From Burkholderiales bacterium Ga0077543 (GTDB lineage: Bacteria; Pseudomonadota; Gammaproteobacteria; Burkholderiales; Burkholderiaceae_C), in assembly GCA_001464055.1 (NCBI GenBank), contig LNET01000100.1, positions 62,001 to 126,000 on the forward strand: a stretch of DNA of 64,000 nucleotides, in the 5' to 3' direction. A program made the translations under genes and the position numbers. Shown piece by piece: positions 30,481 to 38,989 of the stretch; position 1 is the first letter of the stretch, and each line of letters begins with the position of its first letter. Below the pieces are notes generated by a model. It saw only the letters and a program-made list of their open reading frames with translations, was not told where the DNA came from and made no database searches.

Positions 30481-31266
30481 ATGCAGAACTTCGCATTCCA
30501 CACCCCCGCCACCGTGGCCGACGCCGTGCGCGCCGCGGGCGAACCCGACAGCAAGCTGATCGCCGGCGGCCAGACCCTGCTGCAGGCCATGAAGCTGGGT
30601 CTGATCGCGCCTGGCGCACTCGTCGATCTGGCGGGTCTGGCGTCGCTGCAGGGCATCCACGCGGCTGGTGGCACGTTGACCATCGGTGCCAGCACCACCC
30701 ATGCCGCCGTAGCCACCTCGGCCCAGGTGCAGCAGGCCATTCCGGCGCTGGCTGCACTGGCCGGCCAGATCGGCGACCGCCAGGTGCGCCACCGCGGCAC
30801 GCTGGGGGGCAGCCTGGCCAACAACGACCCCGCCGCCTGCTACCCCGCGGCGGTGCTGGGCCTGGGCGCCACCGTGCACACCGACCGCCGCACATTGGCC
30901 GCCGAAGACTTCTTCCAGGGCATCTACACCACCGCGCTGGCCGAAGACGAACTGATCACGGCAGTGAGCTTCCCCGTTCCCGAACGGGCCGGCTGGCAGA
31001 AGTTCAGGCAGCCGGCCAGCCGCTTTGCGCTGGTGGGGGTCTTCGTCAGCCGCGGTCCAATGGGCGTGCGCGTGGCAGTCACGGGCGCTGGCGCCCAGGG
31101 TGTGTTCCGCGCCACCGCCCTGGAGGCCCGGCTGGCCACGGACTGGAGTGCCGCCGCATTGGCAGGCGTCACCGTGCCCGCCGACGAACTGAACAGCGAC
31201 CTGCACGGTTCTGCCGCCTACCGGGCTGCGCTGATTCCGGTTCTGGCCGCGCGCGCGCTGGGCTGA
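30481..31266 (+). CDS. FAD-binding (medium) subunit of a molybdenum hydroxylase, CoxM/XdhB-like
   Basis: 261 residues from ATG 30481, preceded by AGGAAG. FAD-binding signatures of the CO dehydrogenase/xanthine dehydrogenase medium chain are present: AGGQTLLQAMKLGL (near 28-41) and RHRGTLGGSLANNDPAA. Length is normal. In this enzyme class it passes electrons from the iron-sulfur subunit to an acceptor. No molybdenum or iron-sulfur subunit adjoins it; the only ones in the window are about 17 kb away on the other strand (47868-50710), which lack an FAD subunit. The two loci probably supply one enzyme. Confidence 0.88.
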   Translation: MQNFAFHTPATVADAVRAAGEPDSKLIAGGQTLLQAMKLGLIAPGALVDLAGLASLQGIHAAGGTLTIGASTTHAAVATSAQVQQAIPALAALAGQIGDRQVRHRGTLGGSLANNDPAACYPAAVLGLGATVHTDRRTLAAEDFFQGIYTTALAEDELITAVSFPVPERAGWQKFRQPASRFALVGVFVSRGPMGVRVAVTGAGAQGVFRATALEARLATDWSAAALAGVTVPADELNSDLHGSAAYRAALIPVLAARALG

Positions 31267-31382
31267 AGCCGCTCCAGGACCGGCGAGCGCACCACCACCG
31301 CCAGGCCGGCGGCGCGCCCACGCCGCGAGGCTTCGTGAGCACCCTGAACCCGGCCAAGGGCTGGCGCCGATAGCATCGGTGG

Positions 31383-32786
31383 GTGAGTTCTCCTGACTTC
31401 CCGACACGCCCCAGAGGCCCCGGCCTGCGCTTGCAGATCAATCTGATCGTGGGCGTGCTGACACTGCTGTTCGTGGCAGCCATGCTGTGGATGCAGGTGC
31501 AGCATGCCCGCGACTCGGTGCGCGAGGAAGTGGTGGCCGCCAACCGCGTGGCTGCGCAGTTGCTGGACCGCACCGTGTGGCGCTATGCCGCGCAGGGACA
31601 GGCTGCGATGCTGGCCTTCCTGCAGGGCATGGGGCGCGTGCGCAGCAACGACATCAGCCTGATCGACGGCACGGGCCAGGTTCTCTACACCTCGCCACCA
31701 TCGCCCTACAAGGCCGGCCGCGACGCGCCGGCGTGGTTCGCTTGGCTGGTGCAGCCACCGCTGGCCGAAACCAATATCGAATTTCCCGACAGCAGGCTGC
31801 TGGTGCGCGCGAACGCATCGCGCGCCGTGCTCGACGCCTGGGACGACCTGATGTGGCAGCTGCTGGTGGCTGCCGGCCTTTTCCTGGTGGTGAACCTGGG
31901 CGTGTACCTGCTGGTGGGGCGCACCGTGCGGCCCTTCGCCAGCATCGTGGCGGCGCTGAACCAGGTGCAGGAAGGCCGGTTCGGCACCGCCCTGCCGGGC
32001 CTGCCCGGGCGCGAGGCAGGCGCCATCGGCGCGGCCTTCAACCGGATGGTCGCCGAGCTGCAGCGCCACATCGAGACCGAGCGGCGTGCGGTGCGGGCCG
32101 AGATCCAGCTGTCCGACAGCCGCGAGCTCACGCGCTGGATCGAACAGCACATCGAGGACGAACGCAAGCTGATCGCGCGTGAACTGCACGACGAACTGGG
32201 TCAGTCGGTCACCGCCATCCGCAGCATGGCGCTGTCCATCGCCAGCCGAACCCAGGGCCGGGACGCCACCGCAGAACAGGCGGCGCGGCTGATCGCCGAC
32301 GAGTCATCCCGGCTGTACGACGCCATGCACGGCATCATTCCGCGGCTGTCTCCGCTGGTGCTGGACCGCTTCGGCCTGGCCGAGGCGCTGGACGACCTGG
32401 CCGAGCGCACCCGCCGCAGCCAGGGCGTGGACGTGCAGGTGCAGGTGGACCTGGCGCCGCTGGGAGCTGAGCCCTTGCAGCCCGACACGGCCCTTGCGGT
32501 GTACCGTGCTGCCCAGGAAGGCATGAGCAATGCACTGCGCCACGGCCTGGCCACCCGGCTGCGGCTGGACGTGCAGGTGCGCGGCAACGAACTGCTGCTG
32601 GAGCTGACCGACAACGGCAGTGGCCTGCCCGCCACCGGCGTGGACGGCGGTGCCGGCCACCACGGCGTGCGCTGGATGGCCGAACGTGCGCAGGCGCTGG
32701 GCGGCCAGTTCGAGCTTCTGGCGCGAGCGGCCGGTGGCACCCTGCTGCGGCTGCAGCTGCCCCTGGTGGCGCGGGGGGCGGCGTGA
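31383..32786 (+). CDS. NarX-like sensor histidine kinase (HisKA_3)
   Basis: 467 residues from GTG 31383. An N-terminal membrane helix (LIVGVLTLLFVAAMLW), a periplasmic domain of about 130 residues, a second helix (LLVAAGLFLVVNLGVYLLVG) and HAMP lead to a HisKA_3 dimerisation domain with [11 protein letters not shown] (His269). The HATPase domain contains AQEGMSNALRHG and TDNGSGLP. The stop overlaps the start of a NarL-type regulator. The periplasmic signal is unknown. Confidence 0.9.
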   Translation: MSSPDFPTRPRGPGLRLQINLIVGVLTLLFVAAMLWMQVQHARDSVREEVVAANRVAAQLLDRTVWRYAAQGQAAMLAFLQGMGRVRSNDISLIDGTGQVLYTSPPSPYKAGRDAPAWFAWLVQPPLAETNIEFPDSRLLVRANASRAVLDAWDDLMWQLLVAAGLFLVVNLGVYLLVGRTVRPFASIVAALNQVQEGRFGTALPGLPGREAGAIGAAFNRMVAELQRHIETERRAVRAEIQLSDSRELTRWIEQHIEDERKLIARELHDELGQSVTAIRSMALSIASRTQGRDATAEQAARLIADESSRLYDAMHGIIPRLSPLVLDRFGLAEALDDLAERTRRSQGVDVQVQVDLAPLGAEPLQPDTALAVYRAAQEGMSNALRHGLATRLRLDVQVRGNELLLELTDNGSGLPATGVDGGAGHHGVRWMAERAQALGGQFELLARAAGGTLLRLQLPLVARGAA

Positions 32787-33439
32787 TGAGCCACACGGGC
32801 CCGGCTGGCGCAATCCGCGTGATGCTGGTCGACGACCATGCCCTGGTGCGCATGGGTTTTTGCATGCTGCTGGCCGACGCCGGTGTCGAAGTCGTGGCCG
32901 AGTGCGACAGCGGCGAACAGGCCTGCAGCGATTACCCGCGTGTGCAGCCCGACGTGGTGGTGATGGATCTGTCGATGCCCGGCATGGGCGGGCTGGAGGC
33001 CGTGCGCAGGCTGCTGGCGCAGGACCCGAAGGCGCGCATCCTGGCGCTGTCGGCCCATGAAGACACCGCCCACCCGCGCCGCGTACTGCGTGCCGGTGCC
33101 CTGGGCTACCTGGCCAAGCGCAGCGCACCCGAGGCGCTGATCGCCGCCGTCACGGCCGTGGCCGAGCACCGCGCCTACGTCGACCTATCGACCGCACAAG
33201 CCCTGGCGCTGGCGCAGGTGCATGGCGACACCAGCCCGGCCGAAGCCCTGAGCGAACGCGAATTCGCCGTGTTCCTGCAACTGGCCCGAGGCCTGAGCGT
33301 GGCCCGGATCGCGCAAAACCTGAACCTGTCACCCAGCACCGTGGGCACGCACCTCTACAACATCAAGCAGAAGCTGCAGGCGGCCAACCAGAGCGAGCTG
33401 ACACTGGTGGCCTTGAACTGGGGTCTGTTGCAAGCCTAG
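32783..33439 (+). CDS. NarL/FixJ-family response regulator
   Basis: 218 residues, start GTG 32783 or ATG 32786, overlapping the kinase stop. The receiver domain contains VDDHALVRMGF and phospho-acceptor region VVVMDLSMPGM. The LuxR-type helix-turn-helix lies in the last 65 residues (LSEREFAVFLQLARGLSVARIAQNLNLSPSTVGTHLYNIKQKL). It forms a classic pair with the upstream NarX-like kinase. Target genes are not evident. Confidence 0.92.
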   Translation: MMSHTGPAGAIRVMLVDDHALVRMGFCMLLADAGVEVVAECDSGEQACSDYPRVQPDVVVMDLSMPGMGGLEAVRRLLAQDPKARILALSAHEDTAHPRRVLRAGALGYLAKRSAPEALIAAVTAVAEHRAYVDLSTAQALALAQVHGDTSPAEALSEREFAVFLQLARGLSVARIAQNLNLSPSTVGTHLYNIKQKLQAANQSELTLVALNWGLLQA

Positions 33440-33458
33440 GGCCCAGCGGCTCAAGCGC

Positions 33459-33968
33459 TTACTCGAATGCCGTCACCAGCAGCCAGGCCAGGCCGCTGCC
33501 GACGCCCAGTGGAATGCCGTAGCGTTCCCACACCGACGGTGATTCGCCAGCGACAGCGGTCACCGGGACGGTCGTCAGCTCGAGCAACTCGTTGGTCACG
33601 GAGCCTGCGATGGCCCGCATGAGCGAGTTCCTGCGGCCAGTGCCGATGACGATGTGGTCGCATCGCAATTCCCGGGCGAACCCGGCGATCGATTCCGCCT
33701 TCGGACCCACCGCGAGGTGCACCGAGTAAGGCACACGAAACTCATCGAGCATCAGCCGGCTGGGCTGCAGCGCCTGCTGGGATGCCTCGACATGCGCCTC
33801 GTCGATCGTCTTCCTGTCGATCCAGCGCCTGACGTTGGCCGAGAACGGCGGCTGCACGTTCAGAAGATGGATATCGATCGCCGGGTTGCGCCGGTACTCC
33901 GCCAAGACATGGCGCAAGGCCTGCAGCGAGTTGCCGGAGTCGTCGACGGGAACAAGCAGTTTCATCAT
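33459..33968 (-). CDS. Universal stress protein with C-terminal hydrophobic segment
   Basis: 169 residues with a UspA fold: MKLLVPVDDSGNSLQALRHVL at the start and IVIGTGRRNSLMRAIAGSVTNELLELTTVPVTAV, which fits the ATP-binding G-x2-G-x9-G(S/T) signature. Unusually, about 20 residues follow the fold, ending in a hydrophobic stretch (YGIPLGVGSGLAWLLVTAF). This could be a membrane tail. Start is ATG 33968 or 33965; both touch the stop of the small upstream gene, so the two are translationally coupled. Confidence 0.85.
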   Translation of the reverse strand: MMKLLVPVDDSGNSLQALRHVLAEYRRNPAIDIHLLNVQPPFSANVRRWIDRKTIDEAHVEASQQALQPSRLMLDEFRVPYSVHLAVGPKAESIAGFARELRCDHIVIGTGRRNSLMRAIAGSVTNELLELTTVPVTAVAGESPSVWERYGIPLGVGSGLAWLLVTAFE

Positions 33969-34198
33969 GCGACCGGCTCCTTGGGTGCTGCGGGTGCACG
34001 CACGACAAGCACCGATCCCCGAACGGTTTGAATGACCTTCTGCGCCACCGAGCCCGCGGGCGGTGCGGCGGGTTGCACCAGGATGGAGTCGAAGCTCAAC
34101 GCGATGCGCCGCCCATGTTCGTCGCGCTGTTCGCGCGTCGGCACGAAATGCGCATCCGGATCGAGCGGCGTGGCTGGGTTGGCTGCTGGCGTTGACAT
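33965..34198 (-). CDS. Small protein upstream of the universal stress protein gene
   Basis: 77 residues from ATG 34198. The head is Pro/Ala-rich (TPAANPATPLDPDAHFVPTREQRDEHG). The tail, AGSVAQKVIQTVRGSVLVVRAP, looks like the last helix and strand of a universal stress protein (GSVAEKVI...PVLVVR). It may therefore be a remnant or miniature relative of the neighbouring protein. A frame open further upstream, and an ATG at 34228, leave the start unsettled. It is divergent from the NhaR-like regulator. Confidence 0.55.
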   Translation of the reverse strand: MSTPAANPATPLDPDAHFVPTREQRDEHGRRIALSFDSILVQPAAPPAGSVAQKVIQTVRGSVLVVRAPAAPKEPVA

Positions 34199-34380
34199 GG
34201 CGGAGGTCCCCTCATATCCGGACGTCATGGGTGCAGGCAAGGGCCACCGGCATCGGCCCCTGCAGTACGGTTTGTCTGGCCTCGACAACAAGCCAAATTC
34301 AGTGTCGCGTTTCTCGATGCATCGAACCACTCGAATATGATGGCTTTATTGCTCGAAAAAATGGATGTCTTGATCGAACG

Positions 34381-35310
34381 ATGGCCACGCTCAACTACAG
34401 GCACCTTCGGTACTTCTGGATGGTCGCCAAGGCGGGCAGCATTGCCCGGGCCAGCGAGCAGCTCAATCTGAGCCCGCAGTCGATCAGCGGCCAGCTGACG
34501 ACGTTGGAAGAGATGCTCGGCGTGACCTTGTTCCAGCGCGCCGGACGCCAGCTCGAACTGACCGAGACCGGGCGCCGCACCCTCATCTATGCCGATGAGA
34601 TCTTCACGCTCGGCGACGAAATGCTGGAGATGCTGCGCGATCCACCGGCACACCAGGCCCTGGTGTTCAAGGTGGGCGTTGCCGATGTCGTGCCGAAGTC
34701 GGTGGCGTTTCGCCTGGTCGAGCCCGCACTGCGCCTGAACGAACCGGTCCGCTTGATGTGCCGTGAAGGCCGGCTCGATTCACTCCTGGCCGAACTGGCA
34801 GTGAACCGGCTGGACATGGTCATCGCCGACCGCCCGATGCCCGCAGGACTGAACGTGCGCGGCTACAACCACTTCCTGGGTTCCAGCAGCTTGTCGGTGT
34901 TTGCTGCCGCCAGCCTGGCGGCCACCTTGACGGGGGACTTCCCCGCATGCCTGGACCAAGCGCCTTTCCTGCTGCCCGGGGAGGATGTGGCGATCCGGCT
35001 CGGGCTGATGCAGTGGTTCGACGAGCTGCGGATCAGGCCTCGCGTCATCGGCGAGTTCGACGACAGCGCCTTGCTGAAGGCCTTTGGGCAGGCCGCCACC
35101 GGCGTCTTCGTGGCGCCCTCGGCCACCGCGGAATTCGTCTGCAAGCAATACGGCGTGCAGGTGCTCGGGGCCATCGAATCGGTGCGCGAGCAGCTCTACG
35201 CCATCACCACGCAACGGCGCTTGATCCATCCGGCCGTCATCGCGATCTGCCAGGTGGCGCGGGAAGAGATGTTTGGCCAGAGCGTCAACGCGGTCCATAT
35301 CGGGCCTTGA
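34381..35310 (+). CDS. NhaR-like LysR-family regulator
   Basis: 309 residues from ATG 34381. The DNA-binding start MATLNYRHLRYFWMVAKAGS, then LNLSPQSISGQLTTLEEMLG, closely follows E. coli NhaR, the Na+-responsive activator of nhaA. No antiporter gene is near, so the target may differ; the divergent stress-protein pair is a candidate. Upstream, five TCGA tetranucleotides lie within 63 bases (34314-34376), one inside a perfect 12-bp palindrome (34314-34325), together with a TATGAT -10-like box at 34336-34341. The end overlaps the convergent hydrolase gene by 26 bases. Confidence 0.87.
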   Translation: MATLNYRHLRYFWMVAKAGSIARASEQLNLSPQSISGQLTTLEEMLGVTLFQRAGRQLELTETGRRTLIYADEIFTLGDEMLEMLRDPPAHQALVFKVGVADVVPKSVAFRLVEPALRLNEPVRLMCREGRLDSLLAELAVNRLDMVIADRPMPAGLNVRGYNHFLGSSSLSVFAAASLAATLTGDFPACLDQAPFLLPGEDVAIRLGLMQWFDELRIRPRVIGEFDDSALLKAFGQAATGVFVAPSATAEFVCKQYGVQVLGAIESVREQLYAITTQRRLIHPAVIAICQVAREEMFGQSVNAVHIGP

Positions 35311-36688
35311 GTTCATTCGCCACTGCCGCTTCCGGCAGCAGCAGGTTGCCGGCCAGCTGCAGGCTTGCCGGCCGGCCCTGGGCATCACGCCGCAGCGCCA
35401 CCGGTTCGCCATGCGCGCCATAACCGTTGGCCAGCGCAATGCGGCCGCGGTCCACGCCCTGGCGGTCACGGCCGTGCAGTTCCAGTTCCGCGGCGTCCTG
35501 CACCGGGTTCAGCAGCGCCGGGTTCGCGATAAGCACCTTGTCGGCCACGGCCAGCAGGTCGAATGCGCCCCACAGGCTCCACCAGCGGCCGGTCCAGGCA
35601 GCGGAGCGTCGGCTCGGCGCGCCGTGCCTGCAAAAGGCCTGCAGCACGTGCAGCGCCCCGTCGGTCCAGGCCTGCGCCAGGCCGTCGGCAGCGTTGGTCA
35701 GCAGCGACAGCGCCAGGCCCTGCGCAGGCACGCAGGCCGTACGCGACAGTGTGCCCGGGAAGCCGCCGGTATGGCCGAACCAGTCCCAGGGGCCGGCTGC
35801 CCCGGTCAGCGTGCCCTGCATGGTGCCCAGGCCATACCAGCGCTCCACGCTGGCATGCGGTTCGCGCCATTGCCGGCGTGTCAGCTCGCGCCGACTGGCC
35901 ACCGACAGCACACTCTTCTTCGCCAGCGGCGACAGGCTGGCGAAGAAGCGCGCCAGGTCGCTGGCGGTACTGACGAAGCCGGTGGCTGCGCCCAGGGCGC
36001 GCGTGTCCATCGTCGCCGAGATCACCAGCCGTTCACCGACCGGCCACTTGCTGCTGTGGCCGCTGGCCAGATGGAGCGCGGCCGCGCCTTCGGCCGGGAC
36101 ATCGGGGAAGGTGTCCTTCAGGCCAGACGCCGCGACCACCTCGCGCGCAACGAAGCTGCACCAGGGCTCGCCCGTCACGGCTTCGACCACCTGCCCGAGC
36201 AGGCCGTAGCCGTGGTTCGAATACTTGAAGCGCGTGTTGCTGTCGATCGTGGTGCCAGCGGCCAGGTCGTCGAGCATCTCGGCCCGGTCGAGGAAGGCGC
36301 GGCGCTCGACCCACTGGCCGGAGTCGCGGCCGTCGCGCATCAGCCCGGCGCTGTGCGACATCAGCTGGGCCAGGGTCGCTGCGGCCACGTCGGCGTGCAG
36401 CCCGGGCAGGTGACGGCCGACCGGGTCGTCCAACTGCAGCCGGCCGCGCTCGCGCAGTTTCATCAGCGCCACCGAGGTGAAGGTCTTCGAATGCGACGCC
36501 ACGCGGAAGCGGTGCTGCGGCGTCAGGTCCACACCGCGCGCCCGGTCGGCGTGGCCGAACGCCGCCAGCAACACCGGCTTGCCCTGGTGCACCACGGCCA
36601 GCGAGAGCCCGGGTTGTTCGCTCTGGCGCATCTGGAATTCGAGCCAGCGGGGCAGGTAGTCCAGAGCGGCGGCAAGCCATCGTTCCAT
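35285..36688 (-). CDS. Serine hydrolase of the beta-lactamase class C/esterase family
   Basis: 467 residues with the penicillin-binding fold used by class C beta-lactamases, D-aminopeptidases and esterases. The catalytic SxxK is S65-H-S-K68, the second motif is Y156-S-N, and a WFGHTGGFPGT segment replaces KTG. A C-terminal domain of about 130 residues follows. No signal peptide is evident, suggesting a cytoplasmic esterase or peptidase rather than a secreted lactamase. Substrate unknown. It stands alone, convergent with the NhaR-like gene. Confidence 0.85.
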   Translation of the reverse strand: MERWLAAALDYLPRWLEFQMRQSEQPGLSLAVVHQGKPVLLAAFGHADRARGVDLTPQHRFRVASHSKTFTSVALMKLRERGRLQLDDPVGRHLPGLHADVAAATLAQLMSHSAGLMRDGRDSGQWVERRAFLDRAEMLDDLAAGTTIDSNTRFKYSNHGYGLLGQVVEAVTGEPWCSFVAREVVAASGLKDTFPDVPAEGAAALHLASGHSSKWPVGERLVISATMDTRALGAATGFVSTASDLARFFASLSPLAKKSVLSVASRRELTRRQWREPHASVERWYGLGTMQGTLTGAAGPWDWFGHTGGFPGTLSRTACVPAQGLALSLLTNAADGLAQAWTDGALHVLQAFCRHGAPSRRSAAWTGRWWSLWGAFDLLAVADKVLIANPALLNPVQDAAELELHGRDRQGVDRGRIALANGYGAHGEPVALRRDAQGRPASLQLAGNLLLPEAAVANELKARYGPR

Positions 36689-36890
36689 GGCGGTCTCCTG
36701 AAAACGTCGTTGCGGCGGATTCTCAGGGTCGGCGTGGGCTCATGCCGCCAGCCTCGCCAGCCCGGGGGCGCGCGGCCGGCTGTAGTCGCTGTCTGACGCC
36801 GGCTTGCGGCTGCCGCCGATGCCCGCGCCGGGCGCTGCCCCGGAGCATCCATCCATCGACACACATCCACCCCGTCGACAGGAGAAAACC

Positions 36891-37205
36891 ATGAACCATC
36901 GCACCCTGCTGCTGGCCCTCGCCGCCGCCACCCTTGCCCTCACCACCACCGGCTGCGCCGTCATGCGGGACCAGTCCACCGTTGGCGCCTACATCGACGA
37001 CGCGACCCTGACGACGCGCGTCAAGGCCAAACTCGCCGAGAACACGGAAGTCAGCGCCGCCGCGATCAGCGTCGAAACGCTGAACGGCACCGTGCAGCTG
37101 TCGGGCTTCGCCAAGTCCGCTGCAGAACGTGGCCTGGCCGAGAAGCTGGCGCGTGAGACCTCGGGCGTGAAGAGCGTCCGCAACGACGTCATCATCAGGA
37201 ACTGA
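36891..37205 (+). CDS. BON-domain lipoprotein (OsmY-like)
   Basis: 104 residues from ATG 36891 with an excellent AGGAGA site upstream. A lipoprotein signal ends in LTTTGC. One BON domain follows (TRVKAKLAENTEVSAAAISVETLNG TVQLSGFA...VRNDVIIRN). BON proteins sit in the periplasm or outer membrane, bind phospholipid surfaces, and are often induced by osmotic or envelope stress. The last 11 bases overlap the convergent CHASE3 kinase gene. Confidence 0.9.
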   Translation: MNHRTLLLALAAATLALTTTGCAVMRDQSTVGAYIDDATLTTRVKAKLAENTEVSAAAISVETLNGTVQLSGFAKSAAERGLAEKLARETSGVKSVRNDVIIRN

Positions 37206-38577
37206 GCACCGGCTCCTGCTCAGGCAGGGGCACGTGGACTTCGATCAGCGTGCCTTGCCCCGGCGGGCTGCTGATCTGCATGCGCCCGCCCACCGATTCA
37301 ACCCGGAAGCGCATGCCCACGAGACCGTGGGTGCCCGAAGCCGCAGCCCCTGGCGCCAGGCCCCGGCCATCGTCGGCCAGGCTCAGGTAGAGCTCGCCAT
37401 CGTCGGCCGTGAGCTGCAGTGACACCTTGCTGGCCATGGCATGCTTGGCGACATTGGTCAGCGACTCCTGCACGATGCGGTAGATGACGATCTGCAATTC
37501 GGGCGACAGCCTGACGTCGACCACATCGGCATGCACCGCCAGGCCTGAGCGCTGCTCGAACTCACGCGCCAGGATGTCCAGCGCCACCTTCAGCCCGAGA
37601 TTGCTCAAGGCCGAAGGGCGCAGGTCTTCGATGATGCGGCGCTTGAGCGAAATGCCCTGGTCGATGCTGGCGTTCAGCTGTTGCAGCCGTTCCAGCTGAT
37701 CGGGTCCCGGCGCCGTCCCCAGGCTGCGCTTGAGCCGGGCAATGTCGAACTTCGACGCGGTCAACAAGGCGCCCAGTTCGTCGTGCAGTTCACGCGCGAG
37801 ATGGGCGCGCTCGTCCTCGCGTGCTGTCTGCAGGTGGCGCGCCAGTTCGGTCAGTTCGGCGGTGCGCTGGCGCACTTCGGTTTCCAGCAGGTCGCGTTCC
37901 AGACCCAGTGCGCGCGCGTGTTCGCGCTGTGCACGGTCCAGCGCGGCACTGTTGCGAAAGTAGAAGATGAGTGCGAGCAGGCTCAGCGCCGTCATCACGC
38001 CCAGGCCCATCCGACCCTGGCGCAAGGTGTCGTTGATGGCCTTGCGAGCCTCGGCGATGCCGCGGTTTTCGGTGACGAGCAGGGCTTCGGCCGCGGTTCG
38101 GGCAGCTTCCATCTTTTCGCGGCCGATGTCGGTCAACATCAGTTCACGCCAGGCTGCGGTCTGTCCGGCGTCGAACAGCGCCATCGTCTCTGTCACCTCG
38201 GACAGCTTTTCCACGGTGCGCTGCTTCAGGTCGGCCACCTGGGCTTTCCAGGCCGCGTCGCCCGGGTAGCCCTTGGCCAACAGGTCCAGGGCCTGGGAGA
38301 TGTCGGCCTGCGCGTCACGGAAGGGCTCGAGATACTCGGGCCGGCCGGTGAGCAAGTAGCCGCGCTGGGCACTTTCAGCGTCGAGAAGACGCCGCATCAG
38401 GGTCTGGATGGCGGTGCGCGTCTGGGCACGGTCGCCCAGGCTTTCCAGCGATGAAGCGGCACCGCTGAACGACACCTCGGCCACCACCAGCACCATGCCC
38501 GCGACGGCACAGGCCAGGGCGATGGCCACCGTCAGGCGGCGCGGGCGGCGCAGGCGGGAGGTCGGGGTCAGGGGCAT
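37195..38577 (-). CDS. CHASE3-domain sensor histidine kinase (HisKA_3), orphan
   Basis: 460 residues from ATG 38577. One membrane helix (about 13-35) is followed by a CHASE3 periplasmic domain ([26 protein letters not shown]), a second helix ([17 protein letters not shown]), a coiled coil and the HisKA_3 box [17 protein letters not shown] (His265). The HATPase part has [11 protein letters not shown] and DDGRGLAPG. No response regulator lies beside it; the nearest NarL-type regulators are at 32783 and 51922. The in-frame extension upstream to 38661 lacks family features. Confidence 0.88.
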   Translation of the reverse strand: MPLTPTSRLRRPRRLTVAIALACAVAGMVLVVAEVSFSGAASSLESLGDRAQTRTAIQTLMRRLLDAESAQRGYLLTGRPEYLEPFRDAQADISQALDLLAKGYPGDAAWKAQVADLKQRTVEKLSEVTETMALFDAGQTAAWRELMLTDIGREKMEAARTAAEALLVTENRGIAEARKAINDTLRQGRMGLGVMTALSLLALIFYFRNSAALDRAQREHARALGLERDLLETEVRQRTAELTELARHLQTAREDERAHLARELHDELGALLTASKFDIARLKRSLGTAPGPDQLERLQQLNASIDQGISLKRRIIEDLRPSALSNLGLKVALDILAREFEQRSGLAVHADVVDVRLSPELQIVIYRIVQESLTNVAKHAMASKVSLQLTADDGELYLSLADDGRGLAPGAAASGTHGLVGMRFRVESVGGRMQISSPPGQGTLIEVHVPLPEQEPVLSS

Positions 38578-38751
38578 GTGGGAAGGGCTGCGCAAGCAAG
38601 CCTTCGAAGGCGAAGATGATTTGGAGTCTAAGCAGGGCGCCGCCCTGGCGGTGTAGGACAAGACCGCCGCTGCTTCAGGACGCGTCGGCGCCGTCCTACC
38701 GCGACGCCGAACACCGCCCTACAGCCGCGCCTGACGGCCTTGCCTACAGTC

Positions 38752-38785
38752 TGTTGACGCTGCAGTGTTTGCGGCAGAGTCAACA
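38752..38785 (+). promoter_or_regulatory. Hairpin immediately upstream of the DUF1328 ribosome binding site
   Basis: TGTTGAC (38752-38758) pairs with GTCAACA (38779-38785) and the inner CTGC pairs with GCAG, giving about 11 base pairs with one mismatch and a 10-base loop. The Shine-Dalgarno ACAGGAG begins directly after. It could be an mRNA leader structure that tunes translation, or a DNA operator. No terminator T-run is present. Confidence 0.4.
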
Positions 38786-38798
38786 ACAGGAGCCCGTC

Positions 38799-38963
38799 AT
38801 GCTGCACTACGCCGTCGTCTTTCTCGTCATCGCCCTCATCGCCGCCGTCTTCGGCTTTGGCGGGATCGCCGCCAGTGCCGTGGGCATCGCGAAGGTCCTC
38901 TTCGTCGTCTTCCTGGTCCTGGCCGTGGTCTCGTTCCTGTTCGGGCTGATCAAGAGGGGCTGA
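38799..38963 (+). CDS. DUF1328/YtjA-family small membrane protein
   Basis: 54 residues from ATG 38799, behind ACAGGAG. Nearly the whole protein is two hydrophobic helices with small-residue spacing ([21 protein letters not shown] and [22 protein letters not shown]), the standard DUF1328 (YtjA) pattern. Function is unknown; relatives are often linked to stress expression. The BON lipoprotein gene lies about 1.6 kb away. Confidence 0.9.
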   Translation: MLHYAVVFLVIALIAAVFGFGGIAASAVGIAKVLFVVFLVLAVVSFLFGLIKRG

Positions 38964-38965
38964 AC

Positions 38966-38982
38966 CCGGCCGCAAGGGCCGG
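38966..38982. terminator. Short hairpin between convergent DUF1328 and NDH-2 genes
   Basis: CCGGCC (38966-38971) and GGCCGG (38977-38982) form a 6-bp GC stem with a GCAAG loop, in the 26-base gap between two convergent stops. No T-run is present, so it is at best a weak bidirectional terminator. Confidence 0.35.
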
Positions 38983-38989
38983 CAGCTGC

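Noticed and set aside
30481-31266. True CO dehydrogenase (form I) assignment for the FAD, Fe-S and Mo subunits
   Set aside because: The Mo subunit has AYRGAGR rather than AYRCSFR, and the subunits are not in a coxMSL operon.
35285-36688. Secreted beta-lactamase resistance gene
   Set aside because: No signal peptide, HTGG instead of KTG and an added C-terminal domain fit an esterase/peptidase relative better.
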